In this document: piece by piece, positions 5,866 to 6,431 of the stretch | Layout of the letters: each line of letters begins with the position of its first letter | Numbering within the stretch: the stretch's first letter is position 1 | From: CAZMNY01 sp964635375 | GTDB taxonomy: Bacteria; Planctomycetota; Planctomycetia; Pirellulales; Pirellulaceae | Reading direction: 5' to 3' | DNA: 6,431 bases | Assembly (NCBI GenBank): GCA_964635375.1 | Contig: CAZWOU010000286.1 | Span: forward strand, 1 to 6,431 | The notes under the pieces: model-generated | Seen by the model: the letters and a program-made list of their open reading frames with translations, nothing else | What the model was told of the DNA's origin: nothing | Database searches by the model: none | Translations under genes and position numbers: made by a program

Positions 5866-6431
5866 GAGTTGGTCCACACCTCCTGGCCGGTTGGACGGAT
5901 GATATCCGGGGCGATCTCACGGTAGACCCCGCTCCGAAGTCCGTCGCGAAAGTGATGCTTCACGCGACGATCCTCGCCGGAGTGGAAACTCAAAATAGCC
6001 ACTCTGCCACCCGGAAGGAGACAGTCCGGGAGACGCCGAAGAAAAGCGTCTAGGGCGCTGAACTCTTCATTGACGGCGATGCGGATGGCTTGAAAAACGC
6101 GAGCCACCGTGGAACGTCGTGCGTCGTCCGTGATGTCATTAGGCAAAGCGATCTCGATCGCGCGACGCAGTTGCCCGGTGGTCTCGATCGGTTCTCGCTC
6201 GGAGAGCTCGGCGAGGGCCGCAGCGATCTGTTCCGCAAGCGGTTCGTCGCTTCCCTCAGCCAGGACGCGCACCAGCTTGTCGGGGCGACAGCGTCTGAGC
6301 CAATCCCGAGCGCTCACTCCGCGTTCGGGGTTCATCCGCATGTCGAGCGGCCCATCGTGTTTGTAGGAGAAGCCACGAGCGGGGTTGTCAATTTGCATCG
6401 AGGACAAGCCGAGATCCGCAAGCACGAAGTC
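5823..6431 (-). CDS. rsmH: 16S rRNA (cytosine(1402)-N(4))-methyltransferase, 5' part beyond window
   Basis: RsmH methylates N4 of C1402 in the decoding centre of 16S rRNA using S-adenosylmethionine. The window holds the C-terminal 202 residues and the stop; about 100 N-terminal residues, with the Gly-rich SAM-binding loop, lie beyond the edge. Visible in order are DFVLADLGLSSMQID (6431 leftward), RGFSYKHDGPLDMRMNPERG, the inserted helical domain with LAEQIAAALAELS, RVFQAIRIAVNEEF, GGRVAILSFHSGEDRRVK and the end NSRAASAKMRWAIRS. These match the family; Gly replaces the usual Leu in SFHSLEDR. No internal start should be taken for the gene: the GTG at 6423-6425 lies inside the conserved DLGVSS motif. 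In many bacteria ftsL and ftsI follow rsmH; here the HNH unit follows on the opposite strand, so the usual dcw order is broken at this end. Confidence 0.93.
   Translation of the reverse strand, partial: DFVLADLGLSSMQIDNPARGFSYKHDGPLDMRMNPERGVSARDWLRRCRPDKLVRVLAEGSDEPLAEQIAAALAELSEREPIETTGQLRRAIEIALPNDITDDARRSTVARVFQAIRIAVNEEFSALDAFLRRLPDCLLPGGRVAILSFHSGEDRRVKHHFRDGLRSGVYREIAPDIIRPTGQEVWTNSRAASAKMRWAIRS

Noticed and set aside
4690..5866. IS element or integron cassette around the HNH unit
   Set aside because: No transposase or integrase, no terminal inverted repeats and no attC-like structure; only gene-end direct repeats are seen.
1..6431. CRISPR array, tRNA or rRNA genes
   Set aside because: No regularly spaced repeats and no tRNA or rRNA signature sequences were seen on either strand.

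Overview
The window reads as part of a Planctomycetota chromosome. This rests on protein style: exported carbohydrate esterases of the GQSN/SGNH type, a long two-domain alpha/beta hydrolase, an exported discoidin-like protein whose family I associate with planctomycetes, and a small-protein/HNH pair I also associate with them. No rRNA, tRNA or marker gene fixes the taxon, so this is inference.

Left part (1-4565): three genes for exported proteins. A 5'-complete but edge-truncated discoidin (F5/8 type C-like) protein lies on the minus strand (1-652). A 410-base divergent spacer rich in short dyad symmetries separates it from a plus-strand sialate O-acetylesterase/acetylxylan-esterase-like SGNH hydrolase (1063-2292). 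That gene converges, across 110 bases, on a minus-strand 720-residue two-domain acetylxylan-esterase-like alpha/beta hydrolase (2403-4565). Together they suggest handling of acetylated polysaccharide outside the cytoplasm, but substrates cannot be read from sequence.

Right part (4566-6431): a mosaic region. The 3' two-thirds of rsmH (16S rRNA m4C1402 methyltransferase) lies on the minus strand and runs off the right edge. Immediately downstream of it, on the opposite strand, is a compact two-gene unit: an 87-aa helical protein overlapping by ATGA a 138-aa HNH endonuclease. Its promoter, an extended -10 box ending 6 bases before the ATG, implies a leaderless mRNA. On the far side of this unit lies a second, broken copy of the rsmH 3' end and its downstream flank (about 4690-4817), offset exactly 1084 bases from the real one. 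The HNH unit therefore sits between direct repeats made of the end of a housekeeping gene. This resembles the footprint of an insertion at a gene 3' end, or of a tandem duplication that later decayed. No integrase or transposase is visible.

The most unusual points are the rsmH-flanked HNH unit, the in-frame deletions and mostly synonymous differences of the rsmH relic, a compensatory change in a stem shared by both repeat copies, the leaderless start of the 87-aa gene, and the apparently inactive second hydrolase domain of the 720-aa protein.
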